A stretch of 64,000 bases of DNA from Choanephora cucurbitarum (Eukaryota > Mucoromycota > Mucoromycetes > Mucorales > Choanephoraceae), in NCBI GenBank assembly GCA_025331435.1, contig JAIWNI010000040.1:62001-126000 (forward strand), in the 5' to 3' direction. The notes under the pieces were generated by a model that saw nothing but the letters and a program-made list of their open reading frames with translations, searched no databases and was not told the origin of the DNA. Shown one piece after another: positions 11,856-22,320 of the stretch (within the stretch, counting starts at the first letter, position 1; every line of letters starts with the position of its first letter). A program made the position numbers and the translations under genes.

Positions 11856-12749
11856 TAAGCGTTCTCACTGCAAAGGAAGAATAAACATCTTAGGTTATTT
11901 TTGTAATTATAAAAGAAATGAATCGATAGGATAAAGAAAAAGTGAGTGTTCAAATGAAAGAAACCGCATGCTGAATTTGAGCGGTCAGTGTGCTTGAAGA
12001 AGGGGAACCAAGATCATATTACAATAATTGCTCTGATTGAAAGTGTCAATATCCTAAAAAAAATGCACCCTTCTATTAAACACACACTCAAAGAAAACAC
12101 CTTTAAATCAATTGATTACCATAGTATTATTTATCTCCTAAAACTATGTCCTCAGTGTCAAACGAGTGCTGAAAACTGATTGATGAGTTTTTGGCTTTTT
12201 ATGTTCCAGCTTTATAAATAGTAGATGAAAGGAAAGTACCAGCATAATCATCAGCACTAGAAGCTTATATAGACAACACATGTCCTCAGGCTCAAACTAC
12301 AGATCTGTACTAACTGCCTCAAGAAAGACTGAGGATGAAGTGTATAATATGGTTTTGAAACGGCAGGCAAAACAAGTGTGTGCAACGATAAGCGGTCACA
12401 CCATTTAATTTTTTCTTTCACTATAAAGACGCATAGGTTTTTGGTTAATCTAAGTCAAGCCTCTAAGCAGTTCAACTGTTAGCTACTGTTTAGGGAATAG
12501 TATTGTTGAAAGTCAGAAAGATTAAATAGTTTCGATATGCGTCAAATCTGCTGCACATTACCTTTTGTTAATCCTATTGCTACTCCTAAAGGAAAAAAAC
12601 CAAACAAATGAAGAAAACCAATGTGGTATTACTTCACCATTTTTAGCAGTGAATAGACACACCACTTTACTGCTTATTTAGTATCTCTTATTGTTTTTTT
12701 CATTTTATTTAAATTATCCACTTTCAACCTTATCATACCTACAAACTAA

Positions 12750-13649
12750 ATGGTTTACATAACTACACCCGAAGGCATAAAAAAGAAGTACGCCTGCATC
12801 AAGTGTATAAAGGTGAGCCAAAATAACATGTAAAAGGCCAACCTCAAGTTCTAAACCAAAATAAAATAGGGTCACCGCTCATCCAAGTGTATGCATACTG
12901 AGAGAGAACTCCTAGAGGTGAAAAAGAAAGGCAGACCAGTTTCTCAGTGCGAAAGTTGCCGTTTCTTAAGAAAGACGAGACATGTGCATGCAAAGTGTAA
13001 ATGCCATCCAAGAACAGATCTATTAGGTAACTTGAGATACTGAAGTCATTGAAAAAAGCTAAACCCCATGTTGCAAATAGAAGCACAGCAATCATTACAA
13101 TCACAATCGCAACCACAACCACAACCACAACCACAACCACAACCACAGCTACAATTTTGTGGTTGGCAGCCGAGCCCATTGCAGATCAGCACAACAAATC
13201 AAGAAGCTTTAATAGCATCTACTTCCTGTTCTCAATGTAGTAGACCAAAGCTATATTGTATTTGTTCTCTCTCTAGACGTGAAACACCTGTATCATCCAG
13301 TAGCTCTGAAGGCTCACTAACGCCACCTGTTTACAATAAAGATACACATCCTCCTTGTCCATCAGCTGGCCTGACTATCAAGCAAAAACTAAACCTACGT
13401 CATCTGATAATACCTATCCATGATCCATCCGATGACATTGATAGTGACACACCTATATACAAACCTAGTAAAGAAGAACAAGTCGACAAACAAGCAGTCC
13501 TAGGCGAATTATCCAATAAGAGCTCAGAAGAATTAATGGATCAAATCTATAGTGGATTTCGCCCTGAATGTTCGTTTTCTCGTTCTTCACACTTAAAAAA
13601 TGATGAAGATGATGCTCTTATTGAACTTTCTAAACAAGATTCATTATAA
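12750..13649 (+). CDS. Copper-fist transcription factor (MAC1/ACE1/CUF1 family)
   Basis: Three exons, 12750-12812, 12870-13026 and 13081-13649, give 262 residues. The N-terminal copper fist spans both introns. It has YACIKCIKGHRSSKCMH, with the C-x2-C-x8-C-x-H zinc ligands, then VKKKGRPVSQCESCR, whose GRP is the minor-groove AT-hook-like motif. Family members bind copper or sense its lack and control copper uptake or detoxification genes. Intron 2 (13027-13080) has the branch word GCTAAAC. It removes a false in-frame ATG at 13068, so the 193-residue frame starting there is only the third exon. After the fist comes a Gln-Pro repeat coded by tandem CAACCA. A Cys cluster CSQCSRPKLYCIC follows, resembling the Cys-rich regulatory motifs of Mac1/Cuf1, and then an acidic, Ser-rich tail. 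Whether it is an activator or repressor cannot be told. Confidence 0.9.
13108..13150 (+). repeat. CAACCA microsatellite encoding a Gln-Pro run
   Basis: Tandem CAACCA/CAACCT-like hexamers, six to seven copies, code for alternating Gln-Pro directly after the copper-fist domain. The unit is in frame, so copy-number change would alter only linker length. Confidence 0.8.
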
Positions 13650-13709
13650 GCATCATACATAAGCAATAAAAGCCGCTTTTTTTTTATTTGCGTTCCTATT
13701 TTTTTTAGC

Positions 13710-15725
13710 TTATGTACAGTAGGAGTACACTTTGACATAGCCATCATCACCGCAAGAAAATACATAGGGTCGGTAAGGATGAAAAATTACATCTCTTACT
13801 TCTATATCTTGATGCTCCTTAATAATGGCAGATACGTTGCCTGTGACTATGTTGAATACAAATATCTGCCCATAAATAGTTGGAGCTAATATATATCGAC
13901 CATTGGATGTAATTTTAACTAGCCAAGAATTGGAATGATAGCTTTATACGAAAGAAAAAGAACATGGTTAAATCTTCCATCTTTTTTCTTTCATTCATCT
14001 TGGGAGACTTACTCTTCATGCATAAATTGTTTTACCATCTCAAGTTTAAATTGCCCACCAATAACTGAAGGATAAACCAGTTTGTGCAATGTACATGTGT
14101 TTGGTTTTGAAGCTACAGCAAAGACGAACTCGGTAAGTTTCGTATAGATTGTTTTTAGATATACATTGGCTACTTACAGACACCTTCACTCACATCGCAC
14201 ATCTCGGCTCCTCTACTAATGAAATACGCAAACAAGTTGCTCTCTGTCTTTCTTTCCCGATCGTCTACAGAGAGTTCGTTGACTTGTTTTTCCATATCGT
14301 CTACATGTGCTGGTTGGTCAATCCAGTCAATAAATTTACCGCAATCACAATAAGAAGAATACATATCCTCAAATGTTTGCAACAACTAACAAGCTCTGAA
14401 AGATTAGCGCTTTACATACAGAAAATTGAAAAAACTTACGCATTCATTTTCGAAATCATAAAGCCTAAGATGTTCATCGCAAGCAGCCATAAAATATTTG
14501 TTGCCCGTATTTGGCACAAAACTAACTGTAAATGCCATACAGGTACTACCATCAGCCATGGGTGTAGATGACAGCAGTTTTCTATTATTGCTGGCGTTTA
14601 AGTGCGTTCTATCTGGATACGCATGTATGCTTTAACTTACGTCCATGATTTGTCCATACACCATTTCATTATATAACCATCCTGACTAGTTGAGACAAGA
14701 AAGTTTTGGCCTCTGAATTGAACAGCTTTGATACACAGAATTTCTTCTGTGTGTCCTTCCAACTGAGTAACACGCTCGCATGTCACTAGATCGAATATTT
14801 TGATGGGGCATGGTAGAATATGATTATCATTGTCTTCAGCAGACCAACGATGACGATCTTTTAGTTTTCCTCCGGCCACAAGTAAACCGCATTCAAGAAT
14901 ATGTCCACAGTAAAACTCATCAATTTGTGTTTCCTTTGTATCTCTGATTTTGCGAAGCAAGCGGAAGTCTTCTTGCACATCCCAAATCTTGATTGCTCCC
15001 ACATTTGAAAAGGTAGCAAGTAAATTGCCATCTTTAGATAACACCATACCTGTAATTGCACCTTGATCGCTAATATCGACTGGTAAGGCTTTCAAAGGAT
15101 GTTCGCAATTGATTTGGTTTATCATGCCATAGCCTGAACCAGCATTGAATTTCCAATATTCATCCGGGTATTTTTGACATAGTTGCTTGATCTCATCAGG
15201 ATCATACACGTTTGGTTTCTTTAGGAAATAATGTCAAAATAAATTAATTGTAGTTGCAGAGTTTGTCTTTGTAATCTCTACCTCTTTCGGTGATTCAGTT
15301 TGCGTTTTAGATGTAGTGCGCTTTACTTTCTTCTTAGTTTTTTTGATTTTAGGAAGTCTTTCAACTCGTTCCAGCAAATCGTCTGTGTCTATATCATCCA
15401 TGCTGTCTTGTTGATCGCTTTTTTGTTCTAGATGATTATCACTATTTTTGTTGCCTGTTGGCGCATGTTTCTCCTGATTTTTAGTGTTCATTTTTTTACT
15501 TGATTTGATTTTCTGTTTGTTGCGGCTGCTTTTGATGCTGAATTCTTCATCTTCTGAATTTGCTTTTTTCTTCTTTCTTAGTTTACGCGTTTCTTTAGTC
15601 AGTGGTTGTTGGTCTGTACTAATTGAAGACGTTTGGCTAAATAAAGAATCCTTAGAGAGCTCCATTTCTGCAGGAGTTTCATCATCCAAAATATCTATAT
15701 CAATATCAGTATCGCTTTGTGACAT
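13710..15725 (-). CDS. WD40-repeat protein with acidic/basic N-terminal tail, function unknown
   Basis: Six exons are 15282-15725, 14641-15218, 14440-14581, 14178-14385, 14013-14112 and 13710-13941, giving 567 residues. The first 150 residues are low-complexity, with acidic patches (DTDIDIDILDDE) and long Lys stretches (RKLRKKKKAN, KIKKTKKKVKR), which suggests a nuclear or nucleolar protein. After YDPDEIKQLCQKYPDEYW come beta-propeller repeats, including ITGMVLSKDGNLLATFSNVG, AIKIWDVQE, TQLEGHTEEILCIKAVQFRG and the last blade FSCGDDGYVKVYS. The intermediate piece CGHILECGLLVAGGKLKDRH is typical of one conserved uncharacterised eukaryotic WD40 family as I remember it. I assign no function. The gene converges on the copper-fist gene with only 60 nt between the two stop codons. 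Confidence 0.85.
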
Positions 15726-16065
15726 TAATTCCTGAAAAGCTTAAAAGCAAAAGGAAAAAACAAAGGCGCCAATGTTACTTTAAGTAATACAGTGGGAACA
15801 GCAGATTTTGTACACTCAAGAGAAATTGAATGCCCGTTTGTTTGTTTGTTTGTTCGTTGGCAAAGAAAATAGACTTTTAGTGTTTAGATTACATTTCCCT
15901 TCTAATTTCATTCAAATAGGCAGTAAAGATAACAAGTATCTTGATATAATATAAGCAATTGTTTGAGCGAATAGTTTTACATTTGAATGTAGAAATGAAA
16001 GTAGGTATACAAATCTTGTTCAACTCGAAAAAATGCATGAAAAGTGGAGATTGATTTAAATAAGA
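15726..16065. other. Promoter-side intergenic gap between the WD40 gene and the Tc1/mariner element
   Basis: Holds a short TTTG repeat (GTTTGTTTGTTTGTTTG at about 15837-15853) and otherwise nothing recognisable. Confidence 0.4.
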
Positions 16066-16111
16066 TACACCTTTTCCGGAAATAGATTGCACTCCAACAG
16101 AAAAAGATTGC
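16066..16111. repeat. Left terminal inverted repeat of the Tc1/mariner element
   Basis: 46 bp including the outer TA, beginning TACACCTTTTCCGG. Exact reverse complement of 18056-18101. Confidence 0.9.
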
Positions 16112-16167
16112 TAATAAAAAATTCAGATTGCACTTTGCATGAAAATTGTTTGCACAGATGTGCAATC

Positions 16168-17216
16168 TCAAAGAAGTTCTTTATTCAAGCATACTTGTAA
16201 CTTAGAGTCAGAGTATTGACAGAAACCGCGAAGATCTTCCAGATAGACATTATTACAAGCATCAACTATCCTTGAAGTCAAAGTCTCATCCTTCAGCAAC
16301 TTCTCTCTTTTCACCTTACTCTTAACCACAGACTAAGACTGCCCAATTGGATTAAGCTCAGGGGAATAAGGTGGAAGATACACGTATTCATATCCTCTAC
16401 TGACAATCAACTTCTCAATCTGGTCTGAAATATGGATAGGAGCATTGTCCATAATAAGGTAATGCCCTTTGAATTGCTCATAGTCGATCAAGTACATCCG
16501 ATGTATCAGAAATGAAAGTAAAATAGTGGCCAAGAACAGTTCCTATTGTCTTTTTTGCCTTTAGCTAACATGTGACCTTTCTTTTCTTTGACCTTTCTTG
16601 GTAAAGCACTCTAACCTTCATGTTAATAACACCCTGCGAGAATATTGCTCCCAAAATAGTGATTGTTCTAGCCCTCGTCTTTGGCTGAATAACAGTAGCT
16701 CGAGTACCCTTAGTTGACCAAGCCATAATACGGCTCAAGTTGATATGGAAAGCAGACTCATCAATGAAAATACAGTTGCTTTGGAAGTCGATGTCTGTCT
16801 GCATCAAATTGGCTGCCCATTGGAAGCGTGCTTCAACGCTGCGAGGAGAATATCTTTCTTTAGGCTCAACGTGAGTTTTCTTAATGGTAAGAGCACAATT
16901 ATTGACCACAAAATTATGGACAGCAGTTTTTGTAATCTTAAGTTCTTCAAATTGGCTGGTAAGACTTTCCATTGCAATAACCTTAGTCTTGCAAGAGCGT
17001 GAAATTAATCTCTACTAGCCAAAGCGTTTCAAGCAAAAAAAGTCGATGTTTATACATATTGAGGATAGGCCACGAAGTGATTAGTAAGCATTGTGATAGT
17101 GTTGGTGCATGCAGTAATGCCAAACTAGCACACTCGCTAGTAGAATAGTTTGATCCATAATTGCGATAAATGTCTTTGATATGCAAACATAATCCATTTC
17201 CAGAAAGAGGCTGCAA
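16168..17216 (-). pseudogene. Degenerate DD34E-type transposase of the Tc1/mariner element
   Basis: Coding pieces lie in more than one frame on the minus strand. An N-terminal piece begins QPLSGNGLCLHIKDIYRNYG (about 17216-17120). A central piece (16565-16992) holds AVHNFVVNNCALTIKK and the first catalytic Asp in CIFIDESAF. A distal piece (16168-16533) holds the second Asp in YLIMDNAPIHIS and then YLPPYSPELNPIG. The spacing from the second Asp to the third catalytic position is 34 residues. Here the Glu of NPIE is replaced by Gly. Two codons later a TAG interrupts the frame, although coding continues beyond it (SVVKSKVKREKLLKD). Frameshifts, the lost Glu and the stop make it non-functional. 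Confidence 0.85.
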
Positions 17217-18055
17217 AGTAGCTGAATGAAGTCCCCTCCTTTTTTTTTTTTAAATCACCCGCTATTCAAGGATGAAAAGAAGGATCGGCAACTATGAAAA
17301 AGAAAGCTGTCGATAATCTTATAAGTTACCGGTAGCCTCAGGTCACTGATAGCTGTGGGTATAAAAATTACCGGTAGTCTAAACACTGCTGGCATTTCAA
17401 AAAGTTATCGATAATCCTGAGTTACTGCTAACTTCAGGCTACCTGCTTCTTTCATCCCATTTATTATAAAACATCAAAACATATATTACTGAAAAATGGA
17501 ATTAAAAGAGTTACTATCACGTGATTTGGCTTGCTTATGTTTATTCTTCATTACATCAGTTTCATTTACTTTCGATTCACAAATCAAACTTGCAGGTAAT
17601 ACGCTCATTAATCTCCTCGTTTATGAATTGACGCATCTTCCCCCGCAATGCAAGAAATTTCTCTAACAACACGTACGAATCAAGTTTCCCAAATGTAGCC
17701 AGTCGCTTCTGGTTGATTTTAAAGCCCTAGCTTTTTTCTTAAAGCTAAAGCACACCTCTTTCAAAAGTCATGTGTTCTTCACTAACTGGCCTGTTTGCTA
17801 ATCCAGGTTTCTTTTTTGGATGCTTGTCTGTTATCTGAGTTCTTCTTCCAAAATCCGTTTAGAGGAATGATGCAGTATTAATTTGCTCATGAGATCGGTG
17901 CATGGACGGTGTTGTGATGGCCATATAAAAGCGTTGGGAGTAGTATCTTAAAATAAAGTTAGCATGCCAGTCTCTATGTTTCAAAAAAATATAAATTCCA
18001 ATTACCAGTCATATCAAATGTTTTATAATAAATGGGATGAAAGAAGTTTCCAAAT

Positions 18056-18101
18056 GCAATCTTTTTCTGTTGGAGTGCAATCTATTTCCGGAAAAGGTGT
18101 A
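18056..18101. repeat. Right terminal inverted repeat of the Tc1/mariner element
   Basis: 46 bp including the outer TA, ending TTTCCGGAAAAGGTGTA. Exact reverse complement of 16066-16111. Confidence 0.9.
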
Positions 18102-18539
18102 AGTTGATAGTCCAATATATGCGTTCAGTCATCCAAATGAAAAACTTTTACAGTTTTTCATGAAAAAAATACTAATGTGTTCCTTGGCAATGATGTTGTT
18201 CGTCGCTGATATTGAGCTACTCAATCAGTTGTATGCTTTATTGACCGCATAGTCATTGCTAGAATATACCTAAAGCTAATCTTGTATTAGATGTTGAGTC
18301 ATCTTTATAAAGCGAGTCACCTAGTTGACAGTGAGTAAAAGATGAAAAGTTTTGTCATTAGTTTCAAAGCATAGTTAAGAAAATAAAGCAGCTGGTGCTT
18401 TACAAAAACAAAGCTTGAACGAATTTAAGGAATTAAAGATGAAACAAAGATGTATTGGCCAATCGCTTCAACTGTGAAGTAGATATATAAGAGTAGTTTT
18501 TACTGTCTAAAATACACGGTTTTATTATGGCTTCTTATA
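18102..18539. other. Intergenic gap downstream of the Nit1-like gene
   Basis: AT-rich. No gene, repeat or RNA recognised. Confidence 0.4.
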
Positions 18540-19431
18540 TTAACCAAGTTGGGCATACAAGTCAACACGTCTATCTTCGATAACTGGCATCTCTTCACGA
18601 AGCTGAGATAGATAATTCAGATCGATATTAGCAATAGCAATAGATGGTTCGTTTTTGTGGCTAGGGCATTGAGCTATAACAGTTCCCCATGGATCAATGA
18701 TCATAGCATGTCCATAAGTAGATCGTTTTTCGTTATGTTGGCCAATTTGCGCAGCAGCGATGACAAAAGATTGTGTTTCAATGGCTCTTGCCTTCAACAA
18801 GGGTTCCCAATGAGCCATACCTGTATTCACCGTGAAAGCACTGGGATAGGCAAGTATTTCTGCTCCTCGCTGACGAAGCATGATGGCAGGCTCAGCAAAA
18901 CGCATGTCATAACACATTTGTAAACCTAACTTTCCCAAAGGTGTCTGCACAGGGTGTCCAATTTTTTCGCCGGGATGTGTGCTATCACTTTCCTTCATTT
19001 GAGGTCCTTCCTTGAACATCATACTCATTAGGTGTGCTTTGTGATAGAAGCTTTCTTCTTTGCCTTGATCATTAATAATATAGTGTGTATTCCACATTTT
19101 CTTGTCACCATCAATGGGTTCATGCACGGTGAGAGATACCCAAATCTTAGATTGCTTTGCCTGTTCCTTTATCTTTTCCATGAACTTCAAAGGTTCTTTA
19201 CTTGACATAATTGAGGAAGATTCTTCTTCGCCTGAGGAAACAAAATCCGCTGCTTCTGGTAAAAAGATCATCTAATGCAACCCTCTTTTAATATACACAT
19301 CGAAACCAAAAAAAATAAAAACTTACTTCTGCACCAAACTTGGCTGCACGTTGAATAAGGTCGCAACAAATACGAGCGTTGTTAGCTACATCTCCTGTAG
19401 CGCAATATTGTCCGACAGCTGCAATTGGCAT
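18540..19431 (-). CDS. NIT1: Nitrilase-superfamily amidase, Nit1-like (deaminated glutathione amidase)
   Basis: Two exons, 19327-19431 and 18540-19271, give 278 residues. The catalytic triad of the nitrilase superfamily is visible: Glu in FLPEAADF, Lys in YHKAHLM and Cys in LQMCYDMRFAEP. The stretch from GAEILAYPSAFTVNTGMAHW through AAQIGQHNEKRSTYGHAMII and DPWGTV matches the Nit1 branch. Nit1 hydrolyses deaminated glutathione formed by transaminase side reactions, a metabolite-repair role in cytosol and mitochondria. The omega-amidase branch (Nit2) is the alternative, but the EKRSTYGH region favours Nit1. The start MPIAAVGQYCATGD is the first ATG and gives the expected N-terminal strand. No targeting peptide is evident. 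Confidence 0.9.
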
Positions 19432-20150
19432 GGTTATAACTTATTTCAATTAAATAAAGAAGCAAAGTAGTTTCAATGTCAATACCTCTATTTATACAAA
19501 TGTTGCATTCTTATTTAAACTCAGTGACGCACAGTCTTCAAACTTCAACCTTCATTTTCTTCCAAATTGACACAAACCGGTTATATGTAGTCTACTCGTA
19601 TCAAAAACAGAAGCAAACTGTAAGCCCAATTAGTGTCTTTGCATCCAATTCAAGCGATTTGCAATCTCTACAGCTCATTTCATTTGTTTTGAAAAAATGT
19701 ATTTATGAGGTAATGTGACATAATTTTATGTCATAATCGTATCAGAATCTTGAAGCTGCGAAAAATAGCTTCGATAAAGAAGACCTGAATTTAATCAAAT
19801 CAGCCAATCCTCTACTCCAATTTCCTAACGCAGTTGTTGTTAGTATATTTTTTCAAGACAAATTGCGTATATATACGTCAAAGACTAGCAACATTACGTG
19901 TCGTGCTACTTGTGCCCAAGAAATAAAAAAAGTTCTATCAAATATTTTAATGCTCTTTGGCTATCATCGATAAAGAACACCGAATTTAAATACAAACAGA
20001 AGCAAATTTATTGAGGGGAATGAAACAAAACAAATCAAACAGACCTCAAAAATCCTTGAAACAAGCTTAGATCTGGATCGATATACGAACGCAAGAAGAA
20101 TGATTTATTAAAATATCACAAAAATCAGTGTATTTCTATCTCTTTACGTC
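19432..20150. other. Intergenic gap between the Nit1-like and pyruvate kinase genes
   Basis: AT-rich; contains the 5' flank of the amidase gene and 3' flank of pyruvate kinase. Nothing else recognised. Confidence 0.4.
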
Positions 20151-22320
20151 TTAGTTCGCAGGGGAATAGATAACACGGAGTGTGTTTGTATTACCCAAAC
20201 CTCCTTTCCAACCTTGGACAGCAACAACAGGTTGACCACTCTTGAGCAAGCTATAATGAAAGTTAGTGTTTGAATAAAAAAAGAGTTAAAAAATAATAAT
20301 TACCCATATTTCATAGCTTGGTGCAGACCTATCAAAAGAAAAGATTAATTTCTTTATTCAAGTAAGCCCTAATCAGTTTTCTTACCCCATCTAATTCTAG
20401 AGTCGACATCCTCTTGCCAGGGTCCGTTTTCACTGGGACTAAGAAGAGATGCTGGGCCAGATGTAGATGCTTGAGATGCGCTAGCAGAGGAAGCCTTAGG
20501 ATAATAGAATGGGAAGCATCCTCTATAAAGGTGGACTTGACGGGCAATCTGTGCGCTACGGGTAACAACAATGATAGGTGCTTCAGGTCTGTACTTAGAA
20601 ATCAAGCGTGCAGAGTTACCCGAAGTTGTCAATACAATGATACAACCAGCATTTTGCTCATGAGCAGCAGCAACAGCAGCACATGCAACCGTCTCCGTAG
20701 TTTCTGTGGGTAGGCTTGTCAATGTACGAAGCTCATTAAAGACAGAAGGATAGCAAACAACAGTTTCAGCGAGTTGACAGATTTCATGCATAGTTCTGAC
20801 AGCATCCACAGGATAATTTCCTTTAGCAGTCTCTCCTGAAAGCATCACACAGTCAGTACCATCCAAAACTGCATTAGCCACATCAGAGACCTCGGCACGA
20901 GTGGGTCGAGGGTTGTACTACAGCAAATGTTAAGTGCTAAGAATTGATACAAAGAGATAAGACACTTACAGTCATGGATTCAAGCATTTGTGTGGCACTA
21001 GTAATTTAATTGGTTTAGAAACACATTTGTTTGTTTTGGTTTGAATTTTTGTTGGGGAGAATATAGGGAGCATGCTTACCAAATGACAGGCTTGCCGGCT
21101 AGGTTACATTTTGTAATCATCATCTTTTGTGCAATAAACACACGTTCAAGGGGAATTTCAATACCCATATCCTAATATCATGATTAGCTATCATTGCACA
21201 TTATAACACGAAATGAAATCACTCAAAACTTACACCGCGAGCAACCATAACACCATCTGTTTCCTTGAGAATGTCATCAAAGTTCTCAACTCCTTGGTGA
21301 TTTTCGATCTTTGCGATAATCTTGATATGCTTTCCTTCCTCACCAAGTACCTTACGGATTTCTCGGATATCTTGACCACGACGGATAAAAGAAGCAAAAA
21401 TCATATCTACTTTGTTCTTTACACCAAACAATAAGTCCTTTTTATCTTTTTCTGAGAGGGCAGGCAAATCAACATCTGTGTTGGGCAAGTTGACACCTTT
21501 GTGAGAAGAAAGTTTGCCGTTGTTCTTAGCGACAACTTGGAGCGAATCGCCATTAATTTCAAGTACTTCAAACGAGAGAACACCGTCATCAATATAGATA
21601 AGCTTTCCAACTTCAATGACCTTAGGTAAGTTCTTATAGTCGATGAACAAAACTTTATCATCGGATGAGTTTAAATAGCTTTCGTCCACTGTAAAAGTCA
21701 TTTCATGACCTGCACTAATGGGCACCTATTCAGATTTGTTAATTAAATCCATAGGATATCTATAACAATTACGCATAATAAAGTAACGCAAGAGCTTTAT
21801 ATTTACTTCAGCATCATCTTTCATGTTTCCGGTACGAATTTCGGGGCCTTTGTTATCGAGTGCAATAGCAACAGGTCGGCCAGGATGCACTATACAATAG
21901 CGGAGTTTATTTCAGCATGACTATAATGGCGTGTTAAAGTTATATTAAAAAGTAACTTACATTCGACACTTTTACGCGTATTGTCAATGACGGATTGATG
22001 GTACTATAGCAAGAAGCTGTTTAGTTCTGAACAAAACATGAACAAGTTTACAGGAACCTTACCTCGTAAGTGCCATGAGAAAAATTCATGCGGACAACAT
22101 TTAGACCCGCGTTTCTGAGCTGGGTCAGCATTTCCACGCTGTTTGTCTTTGGTCCTATAACATCATGTAAGAAAAACGAATGATTTCAAAAAACACAACT
22201 TTACTTACCAATAGTACCAATGATACTTGTCTTACGTCCAGCAGTACACTCAACGTCAACATTCATGTTTGCGACCCATTGAATGTTAGAGGTCATTTCA
22301 GGGTTAAGAATAGGTGCCAT
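20151..22320 (-). CDS. PYK1: Pyruvate kinase
   Basis: Ten exons are 22209-22320, 22063-22154, 21961-22003, 21807-21889, 21234-21725, 21080-21171, 20970-20997, 20386-20917, 20305-20329 and 20151-20250. They are in frame throughout and give 532 residues. The enzy­me makes pyruvate and ATP from phosphoenolpyruvate in glycolysis. Visible family motifs are [24 protein letters not shown], the catalytic [41 protein letters not shown] and the substrate-cleft [13 protein letters not shown]. The C-terminal effector domain ends [17 protein letters not shown] Ser/Ala-rich insert of about 22 residues ([20 protein letters not shown]) lies between FPFYYP and WQEDVDSRI. Yeast pyruvate kinase (about 500 residues) lacks it. 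Two exons are only 28 and 25 nt. Confidence 0.96.

Larger units (their letters stand above)
9480..12749. other. Long intergenic region with a MITE and an eroded membrane-protein fragment
   Basis: About 3.3 kb without an intact gene. It contains the MITE 10791-10943 and the fragment 11507-11855, both listed. Short open frames such as 12280-12408 (42 codons) have no recognisable product. Confidence 0.45.
16066..18101 (-). mobile_element. Tc1/mariner DNA transposon, full length but inactive
   Basis: The element is bounded by identical 46-bp inverted repeats at 16066-16111 and 18056-18101, counting the outer TA. Both ends start TACACCTTTTCCGGAAATAG inward. The TA is the target site expected for Tc1/mariner, giving a 2032-bp element between TA duplications. 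It carries a broken minus-strand transposase (16168-17216). The word AGATTGCAC recurs inside the left end (about 16083 and 16127, and inverted near 16161), as transposase-binding repeats often do. The 17.3-17.45 kb part holds several near-palindromic TTACCGGTAG/TTATCGATAA words. Identical repeats suggest a fairly recent insertion, or gene conversion. Confidence 0.85.

Noticed and set aside
12280..12408. 42-codon plus-strand frame (MSSGSNYRSVLTASRKTEDE...)
   Set aside because: No homology, no splice context and no conserved start signal; kept only as part of the intergenic entry.
13049..13240. Thr-rich frame overlapping the CAACCA repeat, and the Val-rich minus-strand frame there
   Set aside because: Shadows of the Gln-Pro repeat in the copper-fist gene.
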